From JAEELC01 sp963605425 (GTDB taxonomy: Bacteria; Bacillota_I; Bacilli_A; Acholeplasmatales; Anaeroplasmataceae): 14,737 bases of DNA. Under the pieces are notes generated by a model, which worked only from the letters and a program-made list of their open reading frames with translations, searched no databases and was not told where the DNA came from. Positions 7,620 through 14,502 of this stretch are shown piece by piece (positions within the stretch are counted from its first letter, which is position 1; every line of letters begins with the position of its first letter). The position numbers were made by a program, and so were the translations under genes. Where the stretch lies: NCBI GenBank assembly GCA_963605425.1, contig CAVCUQ010000034.1:1-14737 (forward strand), in the 5' to 3' direction.

Positions 7620-8333
7620 CTAGTTTTGATTGACTCTATCTAATGTCAACTCTATTATTCTTTTAACATCAAATTTACCAATATCAAAAAACATCAAATC
7701 AGTATCACTATTATAGTTGATAAATCCAACTATTTTATTTTTGCAATCTACACTAACATAATGGTTAGTTGAATCAGATATATCATTTTCGTTTAATTCT
7801 TTTCCAGTATCCCAAATGAATCCTTTTTCTTTTAAAAATTTAAGAATTTCTTTAAACACAGTAATCTCACTATAAGAAAACAAAACATTTTGGGGTGTGT
7901 AATTCATTACATCATAAAATAAATCCCAATCACTATCTTTAAAGTCTTGTCGAATATATTTCATAACATTAGGAAAATTAATCTCTTTAATATTCTTCTC
8001 TGCAAAACCTTGCTTTTTAATTAAAACTGAATTCCCCATACCAAGATAGTAATCTTCATATTCTTCGTAGTGATTTTCCCTATCATAATCAATATCTAAT
8101 TCATTCTTTCCATTTCTTGGCACTTCAGGATAGTGATATCTAACAAGTCTTAAATATTCCTTATACAGAGGATCTGCAGCATTTTCATAATTAAAAACAT
8201 AGATATAATTATCAGTTCCTAAAATAAGTAAATTCGCTAGTCCCATTGCATTAGAGTCTGAATAAAAGATTATATCAAAAAGATTTGACTTAAGCTCAGG
8301 GGCTGGAAAACTATTTATTTTTCTAATTTGCAT
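7620..8333 (-). CDS. Uncharacterised 237-aa protein
   Basis: I do not recognise this family. The product begins MQIRKINSFPAPELKSNLFD and appears soluble, with no signal peptide or transmembrane helix. It has an acidic Tyr-rich middle (HYEEYEDYYLG, around residues 80-90) and alternating hydrophobic strands and helices. The last third (HYVSVDCKNKIVGFINYNSD...FDIGKFDVKRI) reads like a small alpha/beta domain. The ATG at 8331-8333 has AGAGG six bases upstream; an upstream TTG would extend it but has no good ribosome site. Its start overlaps the end of the LRR-hydrolase gene by 11 bp, so the two are very likely translated from the same mRNA and share the riboswitch. Confidence 0.75.
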   Translation of the reverse strand: MQIRKINSFPAPELKSNLFDIIFYSDSNAMGLANLLILGTDNYIYVFNYENAADPLYKEYLRLVRYHYPEVPRNGKNELDIDYDRENHYEEYEDYYLGMGNSVLIKKQGFAEKNIKEINFPNVMKYIRQDFKDSDWDLFYDVMNYTPQNVLFSYSEITVFKEILKFLKEKGFIWDTGKELNENDISDSTNHYVSVDCKNKIVGFINYNSDTDLMFFDIGKFDVKRIIELTLDRVNQN

Positions 8334-9774
8334 TTTGTACCTCTTTTCTAACTTCTTCAACTAAATCCATTAAAGGATGCTTGAAACATGATTCATCTAA
8401 ATGATGAGCTGAATTAACTAAAAATGTTTTATCTACTCCATATTTCAATTTAAATTCATGATAATGGGAAAATAATTCATCCTGCTTACCGAAAATACCA
8501 TAAATTGTGCCCTTATCATATATTGGTGTTTTTAGATGAAGGTTTGCAATAAATTCATCATTTACAGTATAGTCAAAGACATGCAAATGACTTACTTTAT
8601 ATTGATAAGTTTTCTTTTCAATTGCCTTATCGATATCATTAGGTCCATCTAATGCGGGATTGATTAATATCTTATATTTACAATCAACATGCATAGCATA
8701 ATAAGCACCTAATGAGGAAGCAACAATCAAATCGGGTTTAAATTTCTTCATTACCAAATTAATCTTTTCCATTGCGTATTTAGGTTCAAGCGGGATATCA
8801 AATGTTAATACTTGATAAGTCAAATTATTCTTTAGATATGTACCAACCGTAGACTTTCTGCTGCCACCAAGTCCATGAATATACATAACTTTAAACGATT
8901 CATCTTTACTTAATAGTTTCTCAACTATATTTTCGTCATACTCGCTCTTAGCTTGTAAGGCAAAAGCTTCTTCTAAAGAAATTTCTTCAGGATATAGTTT
9001 TTCTTTAGCCTCAAGAGGTGTCATTATTTCTAGGTTTATCAATTTAATGATACCTTGAAGCCATTTGCTAAGTTCATATCCATAATCAATTAATTTCTTT
9101 TCTAGAGATTCTATTTGTTCTTTATTTTCATCCTTAACTAAACTAGACGCGTTTAACAAAATATTATATGCAGTGTCAGAATAGTTGGTAGCCTCTTTTA
9201 TATTTTGCTCTATGCCTCTTCCTATTAAGAGTGCTATAGCCATATATAGATTACCTTTAAAACTAACAAATAAATCATATTTATTTTCAGAGGCTTCTTT
9301 AAATATTTCTACTTGTTTTTCTAACTCAATACCATTGTCAAATTTGCAAGTAGCTTCATCAATTTCTTCTTCACTTATAAGTTTAATGAATTTAATAAAA
9401 GACTTCTTTGAAGCATATTTATAGGCATAACTTCCCCTATATCCATGAATATAGATGAATTCCTTACCATTTCCTTTACAGTCATCAAATGCGTTATCTG
9501 CAATATAATTAACACTTTTAGGAATATAGATACTTTTTAACTTATTACAACCTTTGAAGGCACTATCACCAATAGATTGTAAGTTTTCACCAATAAAGAC
9601 ATTAGTAATATTCTTGCAGTTTGAAAAAGCATAAGCACCAATTGATATAACACTTGAAGGAATATTAACCTTTGAAATATCTAATCTACCTTCAAACATT
9701 TTATCTTCAATCATTGTTGGATGATTTGGAAATGACACTACCCCTTCATTATTAAATTTAAACAACTCTACCAT
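8323..9774 (-). CDS. LRR_5 N-terminus fused to a YqiA-like alpha/beta hydrolase
   Basis: The 483-aa product has two parts. Residues 10-130 carry three to four LRR_5 units (VNIPSSVISIGAYAFSNC and similar) and end with the BspA-like segment YIHGYRGSYAYKYA. A helical linker with a Sel1-like stretch (residues ~140-250) follows. Residues 296-480 are an alpha/beta hydrolase resembling the UPF0227/YqiA esterases: IHGLGGS oxyanion region at 299-305, nucleophile S354 in VASSLGA, D432 in GKQDE and H457/H458 in SAHHL. No signal peptide is seen, so it should act in the cytoplasm; the substrate is unknown. The ATG at 9772-9774 follows GAGGGGGAT. It is preceded by a SAM-I-like riboswitch with its own promoter, so expression should depend on S-adenosylmethionine or a related ligand. 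Confidence 0.85.
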   Translation of the reverse strand: MVELFKFNNEGVVSFPNHPTMIEDKMFEGRLDISKVNIPSSVISIGAYAFSNCKNITNVFIGENLQSIGDSAFKGCNKLKSIYIPKSVNYIADNAFDDCKGNGKEFIYIHGYRGSYAYKYASKKSFIKFIKLISEEEIDEATCKFDNGIELEKQVEIFKEASENKYDLFVSFKGNLYMAIALLIGRGIEQNIKEATNYSDTAYNILLNASSLVKDENKEQIESLEKKLIDYGYELSKWLQGIIKLINLEIMTPLEAKEKLYPEEISLEEAFALQAKSEYDENIVEKLLSKDESFKVMYIHGLGGSRKSTVGTYLKNNLTYQVLTFDIPLEPKYAMEKINLVMKKFKPDLIVASSLGAYYAMHVDCKYKILINPALDGPNDIDKAIEKKTYQYKVSHLHVFDYTVNDEFIANLHLKTPIYDKGTIYGIFGKQDELFSHYHEFKLKYGVDKTFLVNSAHHLDESCFKHPLMDLVEEVRKEVQNAN

Positions 9775-9803
9775 AATATCCCCCTCTTATTCAGTTATAG
9801 CTT

Positions 9804-9833
9804 AAAAAAATAAAAAGCTCCAATTACGGAGCT
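9804..9833 (-). terminator. Riboswitch-controlled intrinsic terminator
   Basis: AGCTCC (9828-9833) pairs with GGAGCT (9816-9821) around the loop GTAATT, followed by TTTTTATTTTTTT. It lies about 30 bp before the start codon of the LRR-hydrolase gene, and its 5' arm is shared with the antiterminator. Confidence 0.9.
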
Positions 9834-9956
9834 ATCTAAACAATATAAAAATCTTGATTAGTTTGGATAACTCCCGTATCTTGATAGTTACCACCTTTTC
9901 TAATCGCAGGTTGGTGTCACATCAAAGGACTATCGCCTCAGTGAACTCTTGATACA
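9804..9956 (-). promoter_or_regulatory. SAM-I (S-box)-like riboswitch lacking P4, with antiterminator/terminator
   Basis: Minus-strand parts: P1 GUAUC (9951-9955) with GAUAC (9876-9880); AAGAG at 9946-9950; P2 UUCAC and AGG with CCU and GUGA; P2 loop GAUAGU (9929-9934), which pairs perfectly with ACUAUC (9883-9888) as the pseudoknot; P3 ACC-AA-CCU (9908-9915) with AGG-UGGU (9890-9896). The AA bulge, the opposing UG and the AGAG match the SAM-contacting positions of the family. P4 is absent: the pseudoknot strand runs straight into P1. The antiterminator pairs 9861-9878 with 9825-9841 and uses part of the P1 3' strand. It excludes the terminator AGCUCC/GGAGCU. This layout predicts termination when ligand is bound. 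Confidence 0.8.
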
Positions 9957-9961
9957 TTTAT

Positions 9962-9990
9962 AGTATAGGTCGCAAATTTTGATTTGTCAA
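9962..9990 (-). promoter_or_regulatory. Promoter of the riboswitch-controlled operon
   Basis: There is a perfect -35 TTGACA (9985-9990), a 17-bp spacer and a -10 TATACT (9962-9967). Transcription should start near 9955, almost exactly at the first base of the aptamer P1. Confidence 0.9.
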
Positions 9991-10055
9991 CAACTATGTA
10001 ATTATTAATTTTGCTAGACTTTAAAGAGAGAGTTGTGTAGATAAATATTATAAAA

Positions 10056-10769
10056 TTAATATTCATCATTGTAATCTTTTGCTAGTTTATACCATTTTAC
10101 TGCTTCATGCATATTTTTCTCTACACCAGTACCATTTTCATAAAAGACACCTAATTGATATTGAGCCTCACCATATCCTTGCTCGGCAGCTAGTCTATAC
10201 CATTTTACTGCTTCATCGAAATCTTGTTCAACTCCGATACCTTTATAGTAACAATCACCTAATTTCGATTGTGCTTCTTCTAAGTCTTGTTCAGCTGCTA
10301 ACTTATACCATTTAATAGCTTCTGCATAGTCTTGCTCAACACCTTCTCCATCTTCAAAACAACAACCCAAATTATATTGTGCCTCAGGCTTTCCTTGATC
10401 AGCAGATAATCTATACCACCTTACAGCTTGAGCAAAATCTTCATCCATATCCATACCAAAGTAATAAAAATTAGCTAAATTGAATTGCGCTACTGCATGT
10501 CCTTGTTCAGCTGCTAGTTTATACCATTTAGCTGCCTCATGATAATCCTCATCAACACCTACACCAAATTCGAAACAAAAGCCTAATGCAAACTCAGCTT
10601 CAACATATCCTTGCTCGGCAGATAGTTTGTACCATCTTATAGCTTCTGCATAGTCTTGCTCAACACCTTCACCATCTTCAAAACACTCACCTAATTCTAA
10701 CTGAGCTATTGCATCTCCTAGATTTGCTTTTTCAATTAACTTTTCTATTGAATCTTTTTTATTTTCCAT
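10056..10769 (-). CDS. Sel1-repeat protein, six repeats
   Basis: The 237-aa product consists of a short N-terminal helix (about 16 residues) and six 36-residue Sel1 repeats of the form A-x-A-Q-x-x-L-G-x-x-(F/Y)-x-x-G-x-G-V-E-x-D-(Y/F)-x-E-A-x-x-W-(Y)-x-L-A-A-E-Q-G. Sel1 repeats fold as a helical solenoid and serve as protein-protein scaffolds. The third repeat deviates (FGMDMDED), and the last is cut short. No signal peptide or other domain is seen. The ATG at 10767-10769 follows AAAGGGAG. Repeats 1 and 4 share the same EDGEGVEQDYAEAI stretch, suggesting recent duplication. A possible -10 TATAAT lies at 10876-10881, but no -35 supports it. No clear terminator separates it from the riboswitch promoter. 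Confidence 0.92.
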   Translation of the reverse strand: MENKKDSIEKLIEKANLGDAIAQLELGECFEDGEGVEQDYAEAIRWYKLSAEQGYVEAEFALGFCFEFGVGVDEDYHEAAKWYKLAAEQGHAVAQFNLANFYYFGMDMDEDFAQAVRWYRLSADQGKPEAQYNLGCCFEDGEGVEQDYAEAIKWYKLAAEQDLEEAQSKLGDCYYKGIGVEQDFDEAVKWYRLAAEQGYGEAQYQLGVFYENGTGVEKNMHEAVKWYKLAKDYNDEY

Positions 10770-10799
10770 ATTAATCTCCCTTTATTCTTAAAATCAAAC

Positions 10800-11479
10800 A
10801 CTCTTTACGCCTAACACTAAGAACATCAAAGTGAATGCTATCACATTTAATATCTAAGAAGATAAGTTCTATCTAATTATATTTATGATATTATTTTAGA
10901 GCTCATGATTAAAAAATCCTTATAGGTAAATTATACAATTATGAAACTTATTGGTCAATTGACGAAACACTATATCTACTGATTAAACAGGTTAAAGATT
11001 TCTTTGGCGAAATAAAAATTATTATTAAATACAATCTCATGATAAACTATATCCCTTATACAAGCATAAAGTATAATGCAAAGTAAACTTTTTAGAATTA
11101 ATTAAACCATTCAACATTTTAGTTGTATCCGAATTATTAGGTATAATTGTTTGTAAAATCATAAAAGCAAAATTAAACCATGAAATTTTAAGCAATCAAA
11201 GTAAATGGGGCTTTATTGGCGAGAGTAACATAAAGTTTGTGTCAATTCTAGATACCTATTGCTAAAATTTAATTAGACTTGATTAATTTAAATATTAATT
11301 CTAAGTCTCGTATTTATGGGTTGATCAATTATTAAAAATTATATAGATTATTATATTTATTATTAATACTAATGCTAGATTTGCAGGAATAACAAGAACT
11401 GCTAATACTTATGCTAACATATTTTTTTAAAAGATGTAAATCAAAAAAGTACTAATATTGATGCATCAATACTTGAATT
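10800..11479 (+). other. AT-rich stretch with no intact gene; possible decayed plus-strand coding remnants
   Basis: No complete gene is seen. On the plus strand two open stretches lack start codons and end at stops. One lies around 10915-11086 (reading ...YETYWSIDETLYLLIKQ...). The other lies around 11080-11265 (reading ...KWGFIGESNIKFVSILDTYC). Shorter scraps continue to about 11430. Their composition looks protein-like, but no family can be assigned. They could be remains of a transposase or another mobile gene. A perfect 16-bp palindrome centred on ATGCAT lies at 11456-11471. Confidence 0.3.
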
Positions 11480-11740
11480 CTAATATGGTGGACCTAAATA
11501 AAGAGGAGACGAACACATATTTGTAATATCTTCTACTTTTATTTTCTCAATTGAATTTGAGAACGTATAAGCAATATCGACTCTTCCATCATCATGCACA
11601 TAGACTGTGTTTATAAAATTCTCTATCAAGAACTTCTTATCATTTAATGTCAAAGGTTCTGCATTAAATGCCTTAGATACAACATTCTCTAATGTGAACT
11701 TATCTATAAGAGGATGATTAATTCTTTCTTTGTACAAAGA
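11480..11740 (-). pseudogene. C-terminal remnant of a large serine recombinase
   Basis: The open stretch encodes about 85 residues that end LGPPY. The segment LNDKKFLIENFINTVYVHDDGRVDIAYTFSN matches the far C-terminal region of large serine recombinases, where a helix is followed by the V-(Y)-x-x-D-D-x-(x)-x-I strand pattern. There is no ATG start: the first possible initiator is a TTG at 11735-11737 without a ribosome site, and an in-frame stop follows a few codons upstream. The catalytic N-terminal domain and the recombinase zinc ribbon are missing from the window. It is therefore a truncated scrap of an integrase and supports a mobile-element origin for 11480-14520. Confidence 0.65.
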
Positions 11741-11857
11741 TTCATTTCATTTAAAAAATTTAAACACCTTTATTTGCAATCAAATCTCTACATATTATTT
11801 TAGTTTTAATTTAATAGAGGACTTAATAATTTATGAAAAATCCACATGTAGCCATTG

Positions 11858-12199
11858 TTAGATTAATGCTTTCAAATGTTCGCTTATCATATCTTCCACT
11901 TCATATGATCCATCATTAATTTCATTAAGTCTATCAATCAACTTATTTATCATTTCTAACAATTGTGGAGCTATTTTTTTTTCCTTAACTTCATCAAAGC
12001 TGAACCCGCTATCGTTTGTTTCATCTTTAGAATAAAGAGTACACCATAAGTCATTTATTTTCTTATCTAGATTTTTTAAAACCAAATCGTCATCCACTAT
12101 TTTACTACCACTTGAAAACGTTCCGTCTTCTTGTTGATTATTTTTTAAAATCGGGCCAAATACCAATTCAAGCCCTACATAAATTGAAATTTTATCCAT
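11858..12199 (-). CDS. Putative immunity protein for the adjacent toxin
   Basis: The 113-aa acidic protein begins MDKISIYVGLELVFGPILK and has two predicted helices in its C-terminal half (IAPQLLEMINKLIDRLNEI and EDMISEHLKAL). No signal or membrane segment is seen. The ATG at 12197-12199 has GGAGG eight bases upstream. An alternative ATG at 12212-12214 overlaps the toxin stop (TAATG) and lies on the ribosome site. The family is not recognised. The immunity role is inferred from small size, acidity and its position 14 bp after a BECR-type toxin gene, the usual order of polymorphic toxin cassettes. Confidence 0.55.
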   Translation of the reverse strand: MDKISIYVGLELVFGPILKNNQQEDGTFSSGSKIVDDDLVLKNLDKKINDLWCTLYSKDETNDSGFSFDEVKEKKIAPQLLEMINKLIDRLNEINDGSYEVEDMISEHLKALI

Positions 12200-12213
12200 T
12201 ATTTTTTCCTCCA

Positions 12214-12669
12214 TTATGCTTTTTCCGGGTATGCTGTTTCTATGTAACCATTTTCCGATATTCCATAAACAATACAATATTTTCCATTGCGATAATATTT
12301 ATTCGAATAATAAGTTACTCCATTTATTTTTCGATAGACTGAAGAAACCAATTTACCCCTAGAAATAGTTTCACAAAGTACATTTACAACATCTTCTTTT
12401 GTTTTAGTTCCAAACGTTTGTTCAAATTGTTTTTTATGACGATTCAAAATATGGTCAATACCACCAGTTTCTAAAAATAACTTATTTCCATTTTCTAGCT
12501 TAGCTGCAAATACTATCTTATCTTTTGAAAATTTGACGCCTTCTTTCCTCATCTCACCTAAAATTTCTTTAGCTAATTTGTCACCAGAAGCAATATCACT
12601 ACTAGTTATAAAATTAGATCTTCCACCTTTGGTTGAAAGAGAACTATCAAATTTGCTACCTTGTCCCAT
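12214..12669 (-). CDS. Orphan polymorphic-toxin RNase domain (BECR/PBECR-type)
   Basis: The 151-aa product resembles C-terminal toxin domains of the Barnase-EndoU-ColicinE5/D-RelE (BECR) group. GGIDHILNRHKKQF (residues 69-82) has the H-x4-H arrangement (H73, H78). It is followed by a helix, then SSVYRKINGVTYYS and YCIVYGISENGYIETAYP (131-148), the typical final strands with a G-Y-I-x-T-A-Y-P ending. Such domains are usually RNases at the tip of a long secreted protein. Here the trafficking and repeat regions are absent: the gene starts at its own ATG (12667-12669) after AAGGAGG. The first ~35 residues (MGQGSKFDSSLSTKGG) look like a pre-toxin linker. It overlaps the end of the DUF4417 frame by 14 bp. 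The exact subfamily is uncertain. Confidence 0.65.
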   Translation of the reverse strand: MGQGSKFDSSLSTKGGRSNFITSSDIASGDKLAKEILGEMRKEGVKFSKDKIVFAAKLENGNKLFLETGGIDHILNRHKKQFEQTFGTKTKEDVVNVLCETISRGKLVSSVYRKINGVTYYSNKYYRNGKYCIVYGISENGYIETAYPEKA

Positions 12670-13387
12670 AAATAGCATCCTCCTTCTTATATTTATCAAT
12701 TTTAGAATGAGGAATTATAATCTTGATTCCCTTAGATTTTGCATATCCAAAGATTTCATCAAAATTAGATTTTGTAACAAAGCCATATACAATTATTATT
12801 TTAGGTTCTATTCTATTAATAGCTTCTTTAAAGCCGTTCAAGAACATTTCCTTATTTTCTTTACTTTATATTTGCCCTAAGATGCTTATAGCAAAATTAG
12901 AACCTTTCATTATTCCATCAAAAGAGAAATCAAAACTGAAATTAAATGTCCATCTTATATTTGGTATGATTATGACATTTGTGTTGATTTTCAACCAAGC
13001 GATACATAATCTCGATTTATAAACATTAAACATTTGTAAAGGAACCGGAAAATCACCATAAAGTGAATAATCGGGACCAATCATATATTTAACATTTTTA
13101 AACCTTTCTCGGAATTTTTCTAGTCTTTTTTCATCTTGATAAACGATAGAATTATAAAGTCCGTGAATCCCATCGAACACATGATCATACTGATAAAAGC
13201 AGACGCATGTATTCTCAGTTTTTTGATATTCTTGTGGATCTGAATATAAAGCTAGATAATCAATTTTACTAATATCTTCTTTACATTCAGTTACAATCAT
13301 ATCGTAGTCACCCTCGAAAGAAAGTGAACGAAGTAAATAGACACCAAAGATGTCTTTGAAGTTATCTCTCACATTGTAAACAGACAT
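12656..13387 (-). pseudogene. DUF4417 protein interrupted by one in-frame stop
   Basis: The frame encodes 243 codons of a DUF4417-type protein, a family common on phages and mobile elements and of unknown function. It has the signatures MIGPDYSLYGDFPVPLQMFN, VYKSRL, SFDFSFDGI and, later, PKIIIVYG. Codon 174 is TAA (12866-12868). The same frame continues open as SKENKEMFLNGFKEAINRI to the natural stop at 12656, with no frameshift. The ATG at 13385-13387 is preceded by GGAGGT. It is most likely a recent nonsense mutation, giving a 173-aa fragment. Internal ATG re-initiation at 12847 could make the 63-aa tail. The toxin ribosome site lies inside the end of this frame. Confidence 0.75.
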
Positions 13388-13467
13388 TTCTTACCTCCAG
13401 AGAAATAAGAAATGACTAAATGTAAAGCAAAAATAACTTCTAATAAATTAGTTATTTTTTTGTGCAT
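13369..13467 (-). CDS. Small hydrophobic peptide, 32 aa
   Basis: The peptide begins MHKKITNLLEVIFALHLVISYF and ends GGKKCLFTM. Two lysines at the N-terminus, a hydrophobic stretch of about 17 residues and a basic tail suggest a single membrane segment. The ATG at 13465-13467 has a perfect AGGAGGT seven bases upstream. It overlaps the start of the DUF4417 gene by 19 bp, so coupling is likely. It sits beside a plus-strand RNA candidate and a palindrome, an arrangement that recalls small toxic membrane peptides. It could also be only a leader peptide. The family is not recognised. Confidence 0.5.
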   Translation of the reverse strand: MHKKITNLLEVIFALHLVISYFSGGKKCLFTM

Positions 13468-13497
13468 TGTAGCACCTCCTATAAAATTTGAATATTG

Positions 13498-13517
13498 AGC
13501 CATTTTAAAAAATGGCT
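13498..13517. repeat. 20-bp perfect palindrome between divergent units
   Basis: AGCCATTTT and AAAATGGCT form 9-bp arms around AA. It lies between the ribosome site of the small hydrophobic peptide and a plus-strand -35. It could be an operator, or a hairpin in the peptide's leader RNA. Confidence 0.6.
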
Positions 13518-13546
13518 TGATTTTTTTAGGATAGCTATGCTACAAT
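13517..13546 (+). promoter_or_regulatory. Plus-strand promoter for a small RNA
   Basis: A -35 TTGATT (13517-13522), an 18-bp spacer and an extended -10 TGCTACAAT (TACAAT at 13541-13546) point to the right. Transcription would start near 13553. Confidence 0.55.
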
Positions 13547-13552
13547 TTACTT

Positions 13553-13622
13553 GTTCAAGGTAGTGTTTATAACACGCTATCCAAAAGACTTAGGCTATTC
13601 CAGTAGTCTAGGTCTTTTTATT
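13553..13622 (+). ncRNA. Candidate ~70-nt small RNA
   Basis: From the plus-strand promoter the transcript would run about 70 nt. It would contain an imperfect 5' hairpin (GGTAGTGTT against AACACGCTATCC) and end at a strong terminator hairpin. It encodes no protein. It ends at the stop codon of immA on the other strand, and it starts beside the leader of the small hydrophobic peptide. It is reminiscent of antisense RNAs of type I toxin-antitoxin loci, but the complementary overlap with a known target is not shown. Confidence 0.45.
13584..13619 (+). terminator. Strong terminator, probably bidirectional
   Basis: A 14-bp stem (13584-13597 with 13604-13617, including two G-U pairs) and the loop TTCCAG are followed by TTTTTATTT on the plus strand. 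On the minus strand the stem ends in TTTT, so it could also end immA transcription. Confidence 0.8.
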
Positions 13623-14185
13623 TATTGCTTACTAATAAATTCAGTAATAAATTCTTTTTCAAAATCTTTTAGATCTGACTTGTTTCCATATATTCTACTT
13701 TTTGCAGATTTATACGCATTAGAAGCAGCTTCATACGATATGTCAAAATCATAAACTAATTTGATGATTTGAAATCTATCAATATATGGCATAACTAAGC
13801 ATGATGGCGCAAGTATGTATCTTGCAAAATGATTGGCTAAATCTTCATCTTTTTCTGTCGGATTTTCTTCTAAGAATACTACATGTTTTATTTCATGAGC
13901 AATAGTTAATCTTATTCTGGCATCACCAATTGAATCGTTGTAGAATGTAAAAAATTGATATTCACCATTCTTCTTTTTGAAAATTGTAAAACCATCATTT
14001 AATTCATCCTTACTCTTTAAAACTTCTAACTGTTCTTCCGTTAAAGAAGAATATTTGATAAGGATCATATTAAGTTGTTTTGTTAATTTGAAGACATCTA
14101 GACGTTTCTCAAAATGACTATAATCAATTCTTAGTCGTAATGCCACTTCATCCACTTTCTGATAATCCTTACCATTATGATACAT
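13622..14185 (-). CDS. immA: ImmA/IrrE-family metallopeptidase
   Basis: The 187-aa product has the zinc-peptidase motif HEIKH (H97, E98, H101), followed by the downstream ligand region EDLANHFARYILAP (E114 the likely third ligand). Such proteins cleave a partner repressor of the ImmR type and so relieve repression of a phage or integrative element. The length fits compact ImmA members. Its ATG (14183-14185) overlaps the stop of the repressor gene as TAATG, so the two are translationally coupled. There is no separate strong ribosome site apart from GGAGG inside the end of the upstream gene. The adjacent repressor is the likely substrate. The symbol is given by family and context, not by proven orthology. 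Confidence 0.9.
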   Translation of the reverse strand: MYHNGKDYQKVDEVALRLRIDYSHFEKRLDVFKLTKQLNMILIKYSSLTEEQLEVLKSKDELNDGFTIFKKKNGEYQFFTFYNDSIGDARIRLTIAHEIKHVVFLEENPTEKDEDLANHFARYILAPSCLVMPYIDRFQIIKLVYDFDISYEAASNAYKSAKSRIYGNKSDLKDFEKEFITEFISKQ

Positions 14186-14502
14186 TACTTTCCTCCAAAC
14201 AAAACTTTTATTATTTTTGCCTTTTGAGCATCATCTAATTTTGATTTGTTGCGAGTGACAACGTATAAAGTTTCCTCATATGCATCTGATTGTGCTGCGT
14301 TATCTTCCTCACCAACTAAATAAGATGTGCTAACATTAAACACTTTAGCAATATTAGCTAATATATCCATTCTAGGTCTTAAATTACCTGATAGATATCT
14401 ACTGACAGAAGCTTCAGATATTCCAGAAAGTTTAGCCAATTCTTTTTGTGAAATATTATCTCGCTCCATCAAATTTTTTACTCGATCCTTAAACTCTTTC
14501 AT
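14185..14502 (-). CDS. immR: ImmR-type HTH (XRE) repressor
   Basis: The 105-aa product has an N-terminal Cro/CI-type helix-turn-helix (ISQKELAKLSGISEASVSRY, residues ~17-36), followed by LSGNLRPRMDILANIAKVFN and a short C-terminal region (DAQKAKIIKVLFGGK). It would bind DNA as a dimer and repress element genes, including its own promoter. The ATG at 14500-14502 has AGGAGGT upstream. It heads the immR-immA pair, and operator-like repeats overlap its promoter. A divergent promoter may face off the right edge of the window, as in many prophage or ICE switch regions. Confidence 0.92.
   Translation of the reverse strand: MKEFKDRVKNLMERDNISQKELAKLSGISEASVSRYLSGNLRPRMDILANIAKVFNVSTSYLVGEEDNAAQSDAYEETLYVVTRNKSKLDDAQKAKIIKVLFGGK

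Noticed and set aside
8334..8360. TTG start extending the 237-aa gene
   Set aside because: The ATG at 8333 has AGAGG six bases upstream; the TTG has no ribosome site.
9804..9956. T-box leader suggested by AGGTGGTAAC and an antiterminator
   Set aside because: The leader is too short for Stem I with a specifier loop. The T-box motif would lie far from the terminator, and the pseudoknot plus P3 AA bulge fit SAM-I much better.
12670..12699. Upstream TTG/ATG starts for the toxin gene
   Set aside because: They lie before or directly on the AAGGAGG that serves the ATG at 12669.
12112..13022. Plus-strand open frames opposite the toxin, immunity and DUF4417 genes
   Set aside because: The minus-strand frames have ribosome sites and family motifs; the plus-strand ones have neither.
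13498..13530. Palindrome plus T-run as a plus-strand terminator
   Set aside because: No plus-strand gene lies upstream, and the T-run overlaps the spacer of the proposed plus-strand promoter, so an operator or leader hairpin is more likely.
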